Shown here: positions 9,261-17,918 of the stretch, piece after piece
Position numbering within the stretch: the first letter of the stretch is position 1
How the letters are laid out: each line of letters opens with the position of its first letter
Source: KACC-23026 sp963829575
GTDB taxonomy: Bacteria; Bacillota; Bacilli; Bacillales; Sporolactobacillaceae
Assembly (NCBI GenBank): GCA_963829575.1
Contig: CAWHJF010000003.1
Coordinates: 124,001 to 188,000 of the forward strand
Direction of reading: 5' to 3'
DNA: 64,000 nucleotides
Made by a program: the position numbers and the translations under genes
Notes under the pieces: model-generated
The model's database searches: none
What the model was told of the DNA's origin: nothing
Seen by the model: the letters and a program-made list of their open reading frames with translations, nothing else

Positions 9261-10248
9261 CTTCATCAACTCCTTCTGTTATGACATCTAGTATTTGGAC
9301 CGCGAGTTTCATTTGTTTTCGACCGACTTGTGCTAAAAATTTAGGAGCTTCTCCAACCTTAATTACTATAGGCTCATCTAATCTTTTATTTAACGGGATG
9401 ACATCATTTTCGGTCAGTTCCAACACATCATCCACCGTAAGCGTCGCCTCTCCAAGAATCGCCTTCATTGGAACGGGCACCATTCTCATTCGATTCTCAA
9501 GCATTCGATTTTCAACTTGAGAATCCCCATCATGTTTCTTACTTATCATCTGAGAGGAAGACAGTTTTGAGAGAATGGGTTCAAGAGTCAAATGCGGGAT
9601 ACAGATGTTCATCATCCCAGTCGTCTCTCCTACTGCAGTTGAAAGGGAAATCACAACAACGGTGTCGTTTGGAGACGCGATTTGTAAAAACTGAGTATTC
9701 ACTTCAAAGGCTTGTAGTTCTGGTTCGATGTCTACAACAGAAACCCAAGCTTCTTGAAAGGGTTCTAAGGCTTTCTCAAAAAGTTGCGAGATCAACTTAG
9801 ATTCAATTTCAGTAAGATTATCAATTTTGTTCATTCCGATTCCAGATCCTCCGAGCAACCTGTCGAGCATGGCATAGGCAATATTCGGGTTGACTTCAAT
9901 GACAATTCGCCCTTCAAGGGGAGCGGCATCAAACACATTTAAGATGGTCAGTGCAGGAACGGATCTCACGAATTCCTCATAAGGCAATTGGTCAACAGAT
10001 GCCACATTAATCTGCACGTATGTGCGAAGCTGTGTCGACAAAAAGCTCGTAAGCAATCTAGCAAAATTTTCATGTATGCGCGTCAGGCTTCGAAAATGAT
10101 CCTTTGAAAAGCGGAGGGCACGACGAAAATCATACACTTTCTCTTTCTTTTTTGTTTCCTCTTTTTTTAATTCTTCTGCGTCCATTTCTCCAGTCGAAAT
10201 CGCAGATAACAAAGCATCGATCTCAGACTGAGATAAAATATCGGCCAC
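9253..10248 (-). CDS. fliM: Flagellar motor switch protein FliM
   Basis: This 331-aa C-ring protein binds CheY-P and transmits the switch signal. The N-terminus LSQSEIDALLSAI is the CheY-P binding EIDALL motif at residues 4-13. The middle domain contains the GGxG loop (RLLGGSGIGMNK), and the C-terminal part is a SpoA/FliN fold. The first residues of FliY repeat the same LSQEEIDALL motif. Its stop overlaps the start of fliY by 8 nt. Confidence 0.97.
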   Translation of the reverse strand: MADILSQSEIDALLSAISTGEMDAEELKKEETKKKEKVYDFRRALRFSKDHFRSLTRIHENFARLLTSFLSTQLRTYVQINVASVDQLPYEEFVRSVPALTILNVFDAAPLEGRIVIEVNPNIAYAMLDRLLGGSGIGMNKIDNLTEIESKLISQLFEKALEPFQEAWVSVVDIEPELQAFEVNTQFLQIASPNDTVVVISLSTAVGETTGMMNICIPHLTLEPILSKLSSSQMISKKHDGDSQVENRMLENRMRMVPVPMKAILGEATLTVDDVLELTENDVIPLNKRLDEPIVIKVGEAPKFLAQVGRKQMKLAVQILDVITEGVDEDE

Positions 10249-10288
10249 TCGTCATCACCTCCCAAAAACACACACACTTTCTAGCAAA

Positions 10289-10720
10289 CTATTGAATTAA
10301 TTTTTCTGTTGTATAGACATGGACGATCGTTCCGTCTTTCATCAATTTATTAAGGCTTTGCTTCAAATCACCTTCTAGCGTTTCTAAGCCCTTTTGGCCT
10401 TCGAGATCTTGTTCGGTTTTATTTGAAAGAATGTAAAGGATGCTGTTGTTCACTTGAAATTGCCGCTCTTCTAATTCCTTTTTAGCCGCTTTGCTCGAAA
10501 CCTCAATTTTGAACTTAATTTTGATAAATTTATTATCTTTGAGATTCGTTGTAATCTCATCGGTATCGACCGATAGTTGATTTGCAACTTGAGTAATAGT
10601 GGGTTCCTTAGAGGTTGTCGGTTTAGATTTATGAATTAGAAAGAAATAAACACCTACTAAAATGAGAGTGAGCACAACCAAAACGATTAAAATAAGACTA
10701 AGCGTTTTACTTTTAAACAT
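10289..10720 (-). CDS. fliL: Flagellar basal-body-associated protein FliL
   Basis: FliL is a stator-associated membrane protein. I chose the ATG giving MFKSKTLSLILIVLVVLTLI, which has AAGGAGG 9 nt upstream. A longer frame starts 15 codons earlier, inside swrD. The product is 143 aa: a short basic head, one membrane helix (about 6-30), then an extracytoplasmic stomatin-like domain ending VHVYTTEKLIQ. It overlaps the 3' end of swrD by 8 nt. Confidence 0.93.
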   Translation of the reverse strand: MFKSKTLSLILIVLVVLTLILVGVYFFLIHKSKPTTSKEPTITQVANQLSVDTDEITTNLKDNKFIKIKFKIEVSSKAAKKELEERQFQVNNSILYILSNKTEQDLEGQKGLETLEGDLKQSLNKLMKDGTIVHVYTTEKLIQ

Positions 10721-10937
10721 CGTTCCGATCCTCCTTTTCGAACCCGATTCCTTTAATAAGTCCAATTCCCTTATAGTAATCTAGGGTTTTTTGAGTCACC
10801 TGTTCAACAGTTTCTTTTACCACGATCTTTTTTCCATTCGTGAGTGTGACGGTTGTATCTGGAAGCGATTCAATTTGTTCAACCCAATTGGCATTTAGTA
10901 TAAACGGCTTATCATTTAATCGTGTGAGTGCAATCAT
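10713..10937 (-). CDS. swrD: Flagellar protein SwrD (FlbD family)
   Basis: This small cytoplasmic protein (74 aa) of the FlbD family begins MIALTRLNDKPFILNANWVE, the typical family start. In B. subtilis SwrD raises motor torque and is needed for swarming. The gene lies between flgE and fliL, as there. Its translation start is unusual: no Shine-Dalgarno lies in the 8 nt before ATG. A good one (GGAGGT, 10969-10974) is separated from the ATG by a 23-nt perfect hairpin (listed separately). The codon three positions upstream in frame is TGA, so no earlier start exists. Confidence 0.92.
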   Translation of the reverse strand: MIALTRLNDKPFILNANWVEQIESLPDTTVTLTNGKKIVVKETVEQVTQKTLDYYKGIGLIKGIGFEKEDRNDV

Positions 10938-10974
10938 TTGGTATCAGCTAGGGGGCATCCCCCTAGCTACCTCC
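10938..10974 (-). promoter_or_regulatory. Shine-Dalgarno separated from the swrD start by a perfect hairpin
   Basis: Reading the minus strand after the flgE stop: GGAGGT (10969-10974), then a hairpin with a 10-bp perfect stem AGCTAGGGGG / CCCCCTAGCT and ATG as a three-base loop (10946-10968), then GATACCAA, then the swrD ATG. In linear RNA the spacing from GGAGGT to ATG is 31 nt, too long for initiation. With the stem folded it is 8 nt, close to ideal. I infer that the helix bridges the two signals. The loop ATG alternatively opens a four-codon frame (MPPS). Confidence 0.75.
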
Positions 10975-10979
10975 CTGAG

Positions 10980-12278
10980 TTATTGTTTTAAATTAATAAG
11001 TTCTTGAAGAATCTGATCGGCTGTTGTGATGGTTTTAGCATTAGCTTGAAACCCTCTCTGAGCTTCAATCATACCCGTAAATTCTTCTGCCAAATCCACG
11101 TTAGACATTTCAAGGGTCCCAGATTGAATCGTTCCACCATTTTGACCAGCCACACCAATTTGTGGAGATCCTGAGTTACTCGTATTTTTAAAGAGCGAGT
11201 TGCCTTCTTTTTCTAAACCGCCTGGGTTGTTAAATTTTGCAAGAACTAATTGTCCAAGTGTTTGAACGGAACCATTCGATAAAACACCAGTAATCTTTCC
11301 GTCTGAACCTATGCTATAGCTACTTAACGTGGTCACATCGCCAACCGCTTGCATGCTGAACGGTTGTTTTGGCAAGGCAGTAACGGTTGATAAATCAAGG
11401 CTAGATGGGTCAATTTGAATCGTGTCGGCCACCCCACCCGTACTGACATTAAAAGTCATTGGGTCTTTTCCCCCGTTCGCCGTGTTAAGGGTTAGACTTG
11501 TTTCAGCCCCTTTAGAATCAAGTGATATCTTTCCTGTTTGGGTTTGTCCGTTTACATTGATCGAAAATCCCATAGAACTTACATAATAGCTTCCGGTTGC
11601 TTGGTTTTTCGTAATTTGCGGATTGTTAAACGTAATGGCCCCATCGTATGAATTATGTTTCGTATCAAAAACTTTAAATGGGATCGATTTACTAGTATAA
11701 CTTGAGTTGGCCACAGGAGGATTTTGGGTCGTATCGATCATGGTGTCTGCATCTCCAATATTCCCAGTGAACGATAATGCCGTTGTTTTATTTTGCAAGA
11801 CAGCAGCATCGCCAATTTGAAGGGGTTGAAGCTTCGTTGTATCGATGGCTCCATTGGTATCTACACCATAGCCCATCACACGTTGTCCATTACTCGTCAC
11901 CAAACCGCCGCTCGCATCTAAATAGAAACTCCCTGCTCTGGTATATAGTTGATTGAATCCATCTTGAACCACAAAATAACCATCCCCAGAAATTGCTGCA
12001 TCTAGTGAACGTCCTGTTGTCTGCAAATTACCTTGAGTGTCAATGGTATCCACACTACCGATTTTGGAACCTAGTCCTACTTGTGAAGGATTGATTCCCC
12101 CATTGGAAAAAGTAGGAGCACTCGCACCGGACATTTCTTGACTGATTATATCTTGAAAATTTACACGGCCTGTTTTAAACCCGACGGTATTGACGTTCGC
12201 GATGTTGTTCCCTATCACATCTAACTGAGTTTGAAAGTTCTTTAAACCACTAATTGCTGAATTCATCGATCTTAGCAT
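10980..12278 (-). CDS. flgE: Flagellar hook protein FlgE
   Basis: FlgE is the hook subunit (432 aa). The N-terminus has the rod/hook signature MNSAISGLKNFQTQLDVIGN followed by NIANVNTVGFKT. The C-terminus has the matching FlgE/FlgG motif (SNVDLAEEFTGMIEAQRGFQ). The central D1/D2 part (about 90-340) is low in charge and rich in Ser/Thr/Gly, as exported axial proteins are. It is longer than the short B. subtilis FlgE that I remember (about 264 aa), implying an extra surface domain. The start ATG has AGGAGG 8 nt upstream. Confidence 0.94.
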   Translation of the reverse strand: MLRSMNSAISGLKNFQTQLDVIGNNIANVNTVGFKTGRVNFQDIISQEMSGASAPTFSNGGINPSQVGLGSKIGSVDTIDTQGNLQTTGRSLDAAISGDGYFVVQDGFNQLYTRAGSFYLDASGGLVTSNGQRVMGYGVDTNGAIDTTKLQPLQIGDAAVLQNKTTALSFTGNIGDADTMIDTTQNPPVANSSYTSKSIPFKVFDTKHNSYDGAITFNNPQITKNQATGSYYVSSMGFSINVNGQTQTGKISLDSKGAETSLTLNTANGGKDPMTFNVSTGGVADTIQIDPSSLDLSTVTALPKQPFSMQAVGDVTTLSSYSIGSDGKITGVLSNGSVQTLGQLVLAKFNNPGGLEKEGNSLFKNTSNSGSPQIGVAGQNGGTIQSGTLEMSNVDLAEEFTGMIEAQRGFQANAKTITTADQILQELINLKQ

Positions 12279-12357
12279 TCTAGTACCCTCCTAAGTTTGG
12301 CTGTATCAATCGGTCAACAGCCTTAGGCTTCCACAAGTGGTCCAGCCCTGTCCATTT

Positions 12358-12756
12358 TTATGAATCTAACAGAATGGTTCCGTTGATATTTGAGAAAATT
12401 TGTTTAGCTGCCTCATCTCGGTTCATCACCGTGATCACCGTTTTGTTAGTGGCGCTCACTACCATAGCAGCTTGTTTCGTTAGAACAAGTGAATCCGTAA
12501 TCCCCATGGACTTCGCTTCTGATACCTTTTGATCAATTTGAGTCCATTGTTCAGACGAAAAAGAAATCTGTCTTTGACTCATTCGCTCAGCCGCATGCTT
12601 GCTTAACTTTAATCCTCCGGTTGAATGCGTTTTACCCATCTCTTGTTGGAGTTGATTACGAAAAGAACCTGGTGCATTGGGTTTCACAACTTGTTTAGGT
12701 TGAATCGTATTCCCCTTTAGTGGCGGTCTATACTGTATAGATTGGATAGGTTTCAT
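12358..12756 (-). CDS. Flagellar operon protein of the TIGR02530 type
   Basis: This 132-aa soluble protein lies between flgD and flgE, where many Bacillales carry a small flagellar protein of this family. The core LKLSKHAAERMSQRQISFSS followed by a long amphipathic segment and TDSLVLTKQAAMVVSATNKT matches my memory of the family. The N-terminal 45 residues are basic, Pro/Gln-rich and probably disordered. Its ATG begins immediately after the flgD stop (TAAATG). The function is not established; the position suggests a role in hook assembly. Confidence 0.8.
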   Translation of the reverse strand: MKPIQSIQYRPPLKGNTIQPKQVVKPNAPGSFRNQLQQEMGKTHSTGGLKLSKHAAERMSQRQISFSSEQWTQIDQKVSEAKSMGITDSLVLTKQAAMVVSATNKTVITVMNRDEAAKQIFSNINGTILLDS

Positions 12757-13257
12757 TTAGAGGGTTCCGCCACCCGATGAATCGGTTGCCGGTGCGACCC
12801 CAGAACCACCGCTATTAACCTCAGTAATGGTTGCTGGATCCACTGTCGTATTCCCAACAACATAAGACACTTGATTGTTTTTAAATGATACCGCTGTGAC
12901 GACACCGCTTTGTGAAGCGGTTGTTGGATCGGATGAACTTGATGTCGAATCCGTTCCCGGTGTCCAAGTGATTGATTTTCCGATCATACTCGCTTGATTC
13001 CCCAAAACTGCACCGGTTTGTGTATCCACAAATTTTGTTAAGGTATCGTTCATATTCTGAGTCTGCTCCAAGGAGGTAAAAGTTGCCATTTGCGAAATAA
13101 ACTGTGTATTATCCGTTGGTTTGAGCGGATCTTGCGCTTTTAATTGCGCTACCATAAGTTTAAGAAAATCATCTTTTCCCAACACACTATTTGAGGATTT
13201 TGACGCCTGTTGAGATTGTTGGAGCGAACTTAACATTAAAGTTGGGCTTATGCTCAT
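12757..13257 (-). CDS. flgD: Flagellar hook scaffolding protein FlgD
   Basis: This 166-aa hook cap protein is needed to polymerise FlgE. The conserved N-terminal block is LGKDDFLKLMVAQLKAQDPL followed by KPTDNTQFISQMATFTSLEQ (residues about 25-65). The C-terminal half is a short beta-rich tail ending in a Gly/Ser-rich segment. Bacillus-type FlgD proteins lack the large C-terminal domain of enteric ones, and this one does too. It overlaps the fliK stop (ATGA) and has GAGGTGA 7 nt upstream. Confidence 0.94.
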   Translation of the reverse strand: MSISPTLMLSSLQQSQQASKSSNSVLGKDDFLKLMVAQLKAQDPLKPTDNTQFISQMATFTSLEQTQNMNDTLTKFVDTQTGAVLGNQASMIGKSITWTPGTDSTSSSSDPTTASQSGVVTAVSFKNNQVSYVVGNTTVDPATITEVNSGGSGVAPATDSSGGGTL

Positions 13258-14612
13258 CTAATAGTCACCTCATTTAACCAATTTTCAAAAGACTCAAACT
13301 CATCCGAATCCTTTTCATTGTATTGTTCTTGATACGTTGATTGCGGATCTCGATTCCCATTCTGTTGGTCTTTTGGTTGTTGAAACGGCGCATCTTGTGA
13401 AGGTTGCTGTGAACCAAGGGATGGCGCCATGGAGACATCCAATTTATGAACAGGAATACCGCTTGCTGATAGGGCTTGTTCTAAATGTGATAGTTGACCT
13501 TCGATTAAATCTTTGGTCAAACTGGAATGTGCGGTAATGGCTGCCGATAACCCTGCATCTGTTTGTGAAATCGTCAATTGAACAGGCCCAAGATTGTTGG
13601 GGTTCAACTGAAGCTGAACAGTAAGTCCACCGTCGACTTTTTTGACTAATCCTTGATTCATGATCTGTTGAATTTTATTCAAAATTTGATCAGCAGGCGA
13701 TGACGATGGAGTGTGAGCATTATTCTGAGCATAGAATATAAGTTGTTGAACCTTTCCCATTTGCCTGCTTCCACCGATCAAGAGATTAAGCGATTGACTT
13801 TGATCCGTACTAGAAAGCTTGGTGTCATCCTTTGCCAGCCTTCCTGAATTCTGTTGAATTAAGAGTGACTTGGCGTTCGCGCTACTCGAAACATGTACCG
13901 TTTGACTAGACACAGCCTTTTGATCAACCTGGATTGTCGATTTCGGACTAATAATGGACGAAGTCGCTTGGTTTGGAGCACCCTTCAATGGATTAGGAAC
14001 GGTTTCCCCCGCCTTTTGACTGGAATCAAGTTTTAAAGATGGACGAGCCCCTTCTGTAGACGGCATCATTTTTCCATCCTGAATATTATGAGAGACGGTC
14101 ATAAATTGGCCAATCGATGCGAATAATTCTGATACAAGGCTCGAATTAGGATCTTGACACCCATCATCTGAGCTCTTCTGCAAGTCAGTTTTTATAGAAG
14201 AAAGTAAACTTTGACCCTGAGTTGAAGTTAAAAAGTGCAAAACCTGCGATGGGTTTGCCCCATTAAGTTGCGTTTCTAACTGGTTCATCAGGATCTTTTG
14301 ATTCGCCGTAAGCGTTGTTGAATTGGACAACACTTTCACTAGCTGTTTCAGATTATGTAGTGTCTCTTTTAATGGATCGCCTTGAGTTTGTTGGGCTTGT
14401 TGAGTGTTTTGGCTTTGAACTGGCTGATTTGGGTCCTTTAGCGCATTCCCTTTCTGTTCCTTAGATGCCTGGGATTGATTAGAAAGATGCGTTTTGAATC
14501 CCCCCGTTTCATTTGTTGTTTTCCCTTTCGAAACAGAACTGGACTGAACCGATGACTTGGACGCTAGCGCTTTTACTTGAGTGACTAGAAACGGAACGCT
14601 TGAACTAGACAT
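13254..14612 (-). CDS. fliK: Flagellar hook-length control protein FliK
   Basis: This is the molecular ruler for hook length (452 aa). I chose the ATG giving MSSSSVPFLVTQVKALASKS, with AAAGGAGGTG just upstream. A longer frame 29 codons earlier overlaps motE and reads as arginine-rich nonsense. Residues 1-330 are Ser/Gln/Thr-rich and low complexity, typical of the ruler part. Residues about 330-410 form the conserved C-terminal domain (TVQLQLNPNNLGPVQLTI). The acidic tail overlaps flgD. Confidence 0.9.
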   Translation of the reverse strand: MSSSSVPFLVTQVKALASKSSVQSSSVSKGKTTNETGGFKTHLSNQSQASKEQKGNALKDPNQPVQSQNTQQAQQTQGDPLKETLHNLKQLVKVLSNSTTLTANQKILMNQLETQLNGANPSQVLHFLTSTQGQSLLSSIKTDLQKSSDDGCQDPNSSLVSELFASIGQFMTVSHNIQDGKMMPSTEGARPSLKLDSSQKAGETVPNPLKGAPNQATSSIISPKSTIQVDQKAVSSQTVHVSSSANAKSLLIQQNSGRLAKDDTKLSSTDQSQSLNLLIGGSRQMGKVQQLIFYAQNNAHTPSSSPADQILNKIQQIMNQGLVKKVDGGLTVQLQLNPNNLGPVQLTISQTDAGLSAAITAHSSLTKDLIEGQLSHLEQALSASGIPVHKLDVSMAPSLGSQQPSQDAPFQQPKDQQNGNRDPQSTYQEQYNEKDSDEFESFENWLNEVTIR

Positions 14613-14643
14613 TTTTTCACCTCCTTTCAAAACCCCTATGAGA

Positions 14644-15336
14644 CTATGGTGTGGTCGTCGCCGATGTGGCTGATCCTGTTGCGCCCTTCGAGGTGGCATA
14701 AGGATTCGCTGCTAATAACGGCGTAATTTTGGCAGCGGTGTCTGGGCTCAATTGCTCTAGGATTTTCGCTTTCGTTTGATCGTTAAGTAAATTGAGGTCA
14801 TTCGCCGCATCTTTAGTGCTCAATTTCTCAAAAATCGCTGCGGCTTTTGCTGGATCCATGTTCTGAAAAGTCGCAGCAAGTACGCTCGCTTTTTCTTGGG
14901 CCGCTTTCGTCTTCGCCGTTTGCGAAGCTTGTTCGGACGCTTTCTTCAAGCTAGTAATTTGCGATTGTAAATTGGTAATCGTTTTTTGTTGAGAGGTTTC
15001 GGTCTGTTGCAAATTTTTGATCTGTTGATCTTTCTGGTTTAGCATCGCTTGAAGATCCTTCGTCGTTAAAGCAGACGCAGAGGAAGTAGCTGAACTATTG
15101 GGAGTTGTAGATGTGCTTTTTTGAGAAGCCGTTTTCGTGTTTGTACCGGTTAACTTGGAAACGATCGGGATACTAGACGCTAAATTCCGCGCTTCCTGAT
15201 TGACATCAAAACCCGAAATTTTCAGGAAAAGTGTCGCCACGGTTAAGATAAACACGAGTGGAATGAGAATCACAAGCAGGACTTTCAATGCTTTGATCCC
15301 AATGGATTCCTTTTTTAGGACTTCTTCTTCGTTCAC
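14644..15336 (-). CDS. ylxF: MotE/YlxF family protein with a MgtE-N-like domain
   Basis: This 230-aa protein lies in the ylxF position between fliJ and fliK. It has a short cytoplasmic head, one membrane helix (about 17-42), a Ser/Thr-rich linker, a coiled coil (about 92-145, QKDQQIKNLQQTETSQQKTI) and a C-terminal helical domain (FQNMDPAKAAAIFEKLSTKD) like the N-domain of MgtE and the repeats of FliG. Members of this family have been described as flagellar chaperones or stabilisers. The start is GTG with GGAGGG 6 nt upstream. Confidence 0.82.
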   Translation of the reverse strand: MNEEEVLKKESIGIKALKVLLVILIPLVFILTVATLFLKISGFDVNQEARNLASSIPIVSKLTGTNTKTASQKSTSTTPNSSATSSASALTTKDLQAMLNQKDQQIKNLQQTETSQQKTITNLQSQITSLKKASEQASQTAKTKAAQEKASVLAATFQNMDPAKAAAIFEKLSTKDAANDLNLLNDQTKAKILEQLSPDTAAKITPLLAANPYATSKGATGSATSATTTP

Positions 15337-15380
15337 AGGATGCCCTCCATTCCATCACTCTTCATTGTGAGTCCTTCAGA

Positions 15381-15833
15381 TTAATGCAGATTGTTGGCAC
15401 GATACGTTCTTATACGCTGTCCCTGCTCATCCATTTGCTTCATCTCAGAACGTTTTTCCATTACGAGATGCTGGTGATAGGCGGTTTCTTTTAAGACTTC
15501 ATGTTTTTTGACTTCGATTGATTTATCTGTCAACGTTTGTCGGAACGCTGCAACTTTTTCTTTTAAGGTGTAATAATTCTGTTGTTCTTGTTCAATTTTT
15601 TTCTCAATGATTTCCATATAGCGCAACCGTTCATGGATCGAGGACGCGGTCACCTTTGTTTGGGTTTCTTTATAGAGAGCCGAATGGACCTGTTCCTTCT
15701 TTTTCATAAGCTCAATCAATTGCTCGGCGAGGTCTTCTAATTTCGTATAGAGGATCTGATAGTGTCGTTCAAGCTGCTGCTTTTCATTTTCATTGATCTT
15801 CATTAAACGTTCCAAGCGATATTCAAACGCCAC
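15381..15833 (-). CDS. fliJ: Flagellar export chaperone FliJ
   Basis: FliJ is the coiled-coil stalk of the export ATPase (150 aa, nearly all alpha-helical with heptad patterns from about 5 to 140). The N-terminus FEYRLERLMKINENEKQQLE is the usual family start. It begins at GTG, with AAGGGGG 8 nt upstream. By family knowledge it sits in the FliI hexamer and contacts FlhA. It follows fliI by 13 nt. Confidence 0.9.
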   Translation of the reverse strand: MAFEYRLERLMKINENEKQQLERHYQILYTKLEDLAEQLIELMKKKEQVHSALYKETQTKVTASSIHERLRYMEIIEKKIEQEQQNYYTLKEKVAAFRQTLTDKSIEVKKHEVLKETAYHQHLVMEKRSEMKQMDEQGQRIRTYRANNLH

Positions 15834-15846
15834 GTGCGGGTCCCCC

Positions 15847-17157
15847 TTAATTTGGTTTGAAGCGATCCTCTAAGGCTTGAATGGCCTCTAGTCTATCCAC
15901 TTTTTCATGCTCGTGTTGTTTCAAATAAGCCAACACATCTGGATAATCGCGGATTGCTGAATCGACGGATTCTGAGGAGCCTTGTTTGTAGGCACCGATT
16001 TGAATCAAATCTTCCACTTCCAAATATTGCGAGAGCTTGGATCGTAAATGAACGGCGGCACTTCGATGCTCGGGCGTCGTAACCTGTGTCATGACACGGC
16101 TGATGCTTTTGAGAATATTAATAGCTGGATACTGGCCTCTTTCGGCAAGTCGGCGATCGAGCACAATATGTCCGTCTAAAATCCCTCTTACAGCATCCGC
16201 AATCGGTTCATCCATGTCATCACCATCGACCAGAACCGTATAAATACCTGTAATCGTTCCAACCTTGGCACTCCCTGCCCGTTCAAGAAGCTTCGGTAAA
16301 ATGGCAAACACAGAAGGGGGATAGCCTTTGGTTGTAGGTGGTTCGCCGATTGCAAGCCCTAACTCTCTTTGCGCCATTGCTACACGTGTGACGGAATCCA
16401 TCATAAGTAAGACATTCTTTCCTTTGTCTCGAAAAAATTCAGCAATCGCCGTTGCCGTCATGGCAGCCTTAATTCGCATTAGTGCCGGTTGATCTGAAGT
16501 CGCCACAACCACAATTGATTTCTGAATCCCTTCAGGACCTAGTTCTCTTTCAATAAACTCTCTCACCTCACGCCCTCGTTCTCCAACAAGGGCAATGACA
16601 TTTAGATCTGCGGACGATTGACGCGCGACCATTCCTAGAAGCGTGCTTTTTCCGACCCCGCTCCCAGCAAAAATCCCAATCCTTTGCCCAAGTCCCACTG
16701 TTAAAAGACCATCAATTGAACGCACACCCATTGAGATCGGCTCCAAAATTCGCGGTCTTTCTAATGGATTCGGTGGTTCTTGATCAATCGGAACCTGTTT
16801 TAGACCTGGCGGTATTGTCACCCCATTTAGCGGTTCTCCTAAGCTATTGACAACCGATCCAATTAAAGCCTCTCCAACCTTTATTTCAAAAGGTTTACCT
16901 GTGGATTCAACTAAGCTTCCAGGAGAGATTTTTGTCAGCGCGGAATAAGGCATCAAAAGAACTTTATTATCATGAAAACCAACCACTTCAGCCAAAACGG
17001 GTGGTGAGCCGTCTGGTATATGGATCCGGCATAGTTCGCCAATCGAAGCAGGTGGGCCAACCGATTCCACTAATAGTCCAATGACGCGGGTCAATTTTCC
17101 CATTTGATGAAAGCTGTTCAAAGTCTCGAGTTTCGTGATCAAGTCAACGGCTTTCAT
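15847..17157 (-). CDS. fliI: Flagellum-specific export ATPase FliI
   Basis: This 436-aa ATPase of the F1-beta/Rho fold energises flagellar export. Walker A is GIFAGSGVGKSTLL at about 162-175, followed by ALVGERGREVREFIE and Walker B NVLLMMDSVTR near 248-258. The ERAGS segment (KLLERAGSAKVGTITGIYTV) is present. It overlaps fliH by 4 nt and precedes fliJ, the canonical fliH-fliI-fliJ ATPase complex. All catalytic motifs are intact. Confidence 0.97.
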   Translation of the reverse strand: MKAVDLITKLETLNSFHQMGKLTRVIGLLVESVGPPASIGELCRIHIPDGSPPVLAEVVGFHDNKVLLMPYSALTKISPGSLVESTGKPFEIKVGEALIGSVVNSLGEPLNGVTIPPGLKQVPIDQEPPNPLERPRILEPISMGVRSIDGLLTVGLGQRIGIFAGSGVGKSTLLGMVARQSSADLNVIALVGERGREVREFIERELGPEGIQKSIVVVATSDQPALMRIKAAMTATAIAEFFRDKGKNVLLMMDSVTRVAMAQRELGLAIGEPPTTKGYPPSVFAILPKLLERAGSAKVGTITGIYTVLVDGDDMDEPIADAVRGILDGHIVLDRRLAERGQYPAINILKSISRVMTQVTTPEHRSAAVHLRSKLSQYLEVEDLIQIGAYKQGSSESVDSAIRDYPDVLAYLKQHEHEKVDRLEAIQALEDRFKPN

Positions 17158-17918
17158 TGAGAGGACTCCAATAAACTAGCCATGGCATCCTCAAGCTTTC
17201 TGAGTTGTGTCTTCACACTGGCATCTAGAATTCCAGAAGGTGATTCCACCTTGCACTCGCCTTCCACAAGTCCCTCATCTACAAAAACAAGAAGCTCACT
17301 GCCATGCGCACTTTTTTTAAGGTCATCCAATGAGCCAACTGTGAGATCGTACTGGGATGGCGCCACCAAGATCTTAATCGGACTATTCCCTCGCATTTCT
17401 ATAATCGCTTGTTTCACAAGTGAAGGCCAGGCTGTTTGATCCGTCAAAAGGGTTTGGCCAATCACTTTTTCAGCGACTTTAACGGCAAGGGATAAAATCA
17501 CCGATTCGGATTGTTCAATGTAGGTTTCTCGCTCTTCACGAGCTTTCTCAGTAATCGCGTTCGCATGCTTTAATTTGGCTTGCCATGCCTCTAACCCTGA
17601 GCGTTCTCCTTGTTCAAACCCCTCAGAAAAACCACTTTCTAGCGCTCTTTTTCGTTCTTCCATCAACGTTTCTTCAAATTGACTGCGTTCTTGTTCAAGA
17701 GAATCTTGAAACCGCACGCGATCTTCTTCCATTTGAAGTGTTTGCCTGTCGATCTCTTCACGGAGCGACTCAAGCTGTCTTTGAACATCGAACAGCGACT
17801 GAGTCTCAGATTCGAGTTCAGTATCAAATGAGGCGGTTTTCTGTCCAAATGTCCTTAGACTAATTTGGCGAGGTGCCCCTTCTTGAAGTTGAGCCTTAGA
17901 TATACTAGACCACGACAT
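17154..17918 (-). CDS. fliH: Flagellar export ATPase regulator FliH
   Basis: FliH dimerises, inhibits FliI and docks it at the C ring. I chose the ATG giving MSWSSISKAQLQEGA (254 aa), because GGAGG precedes it by 8 nt. A TTG nine codons earlier lies deeper in fliG. The central part (about 40-130) is a Glu/Arg-rich coiled coil with spaced glycines (EGFSEGFEQGERSGLEAWQ). The C-terminal domain contains LAVKVAEKVIGQTLL, as in FliH and V-type ATPase E subunits. It overlaps the end of fliG by 14 nt. Confidence 0.92.
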   Translation of the reverse strand: MSWSSISKAQLQEGAPRQISLRTFGQKTASFDTELESETQSLFDVQRQLESLREEIDRQTLQMEEDRVRFQDSLEQERSQFEETLMEERKRALESGFSEGFEQGERSGLEAWQAKLKHANAITEKAREERETYIEQSESVILSLAVKVAEKVIGQTLLTDQTAWPSLVKQAIIEMRGNSPIKILVAPSQYDLTVGSLDDLKKSAHGSELLVFVDEGLVEGECKVESPSGILDASVKTQLRKLEDAMASLLESSQ

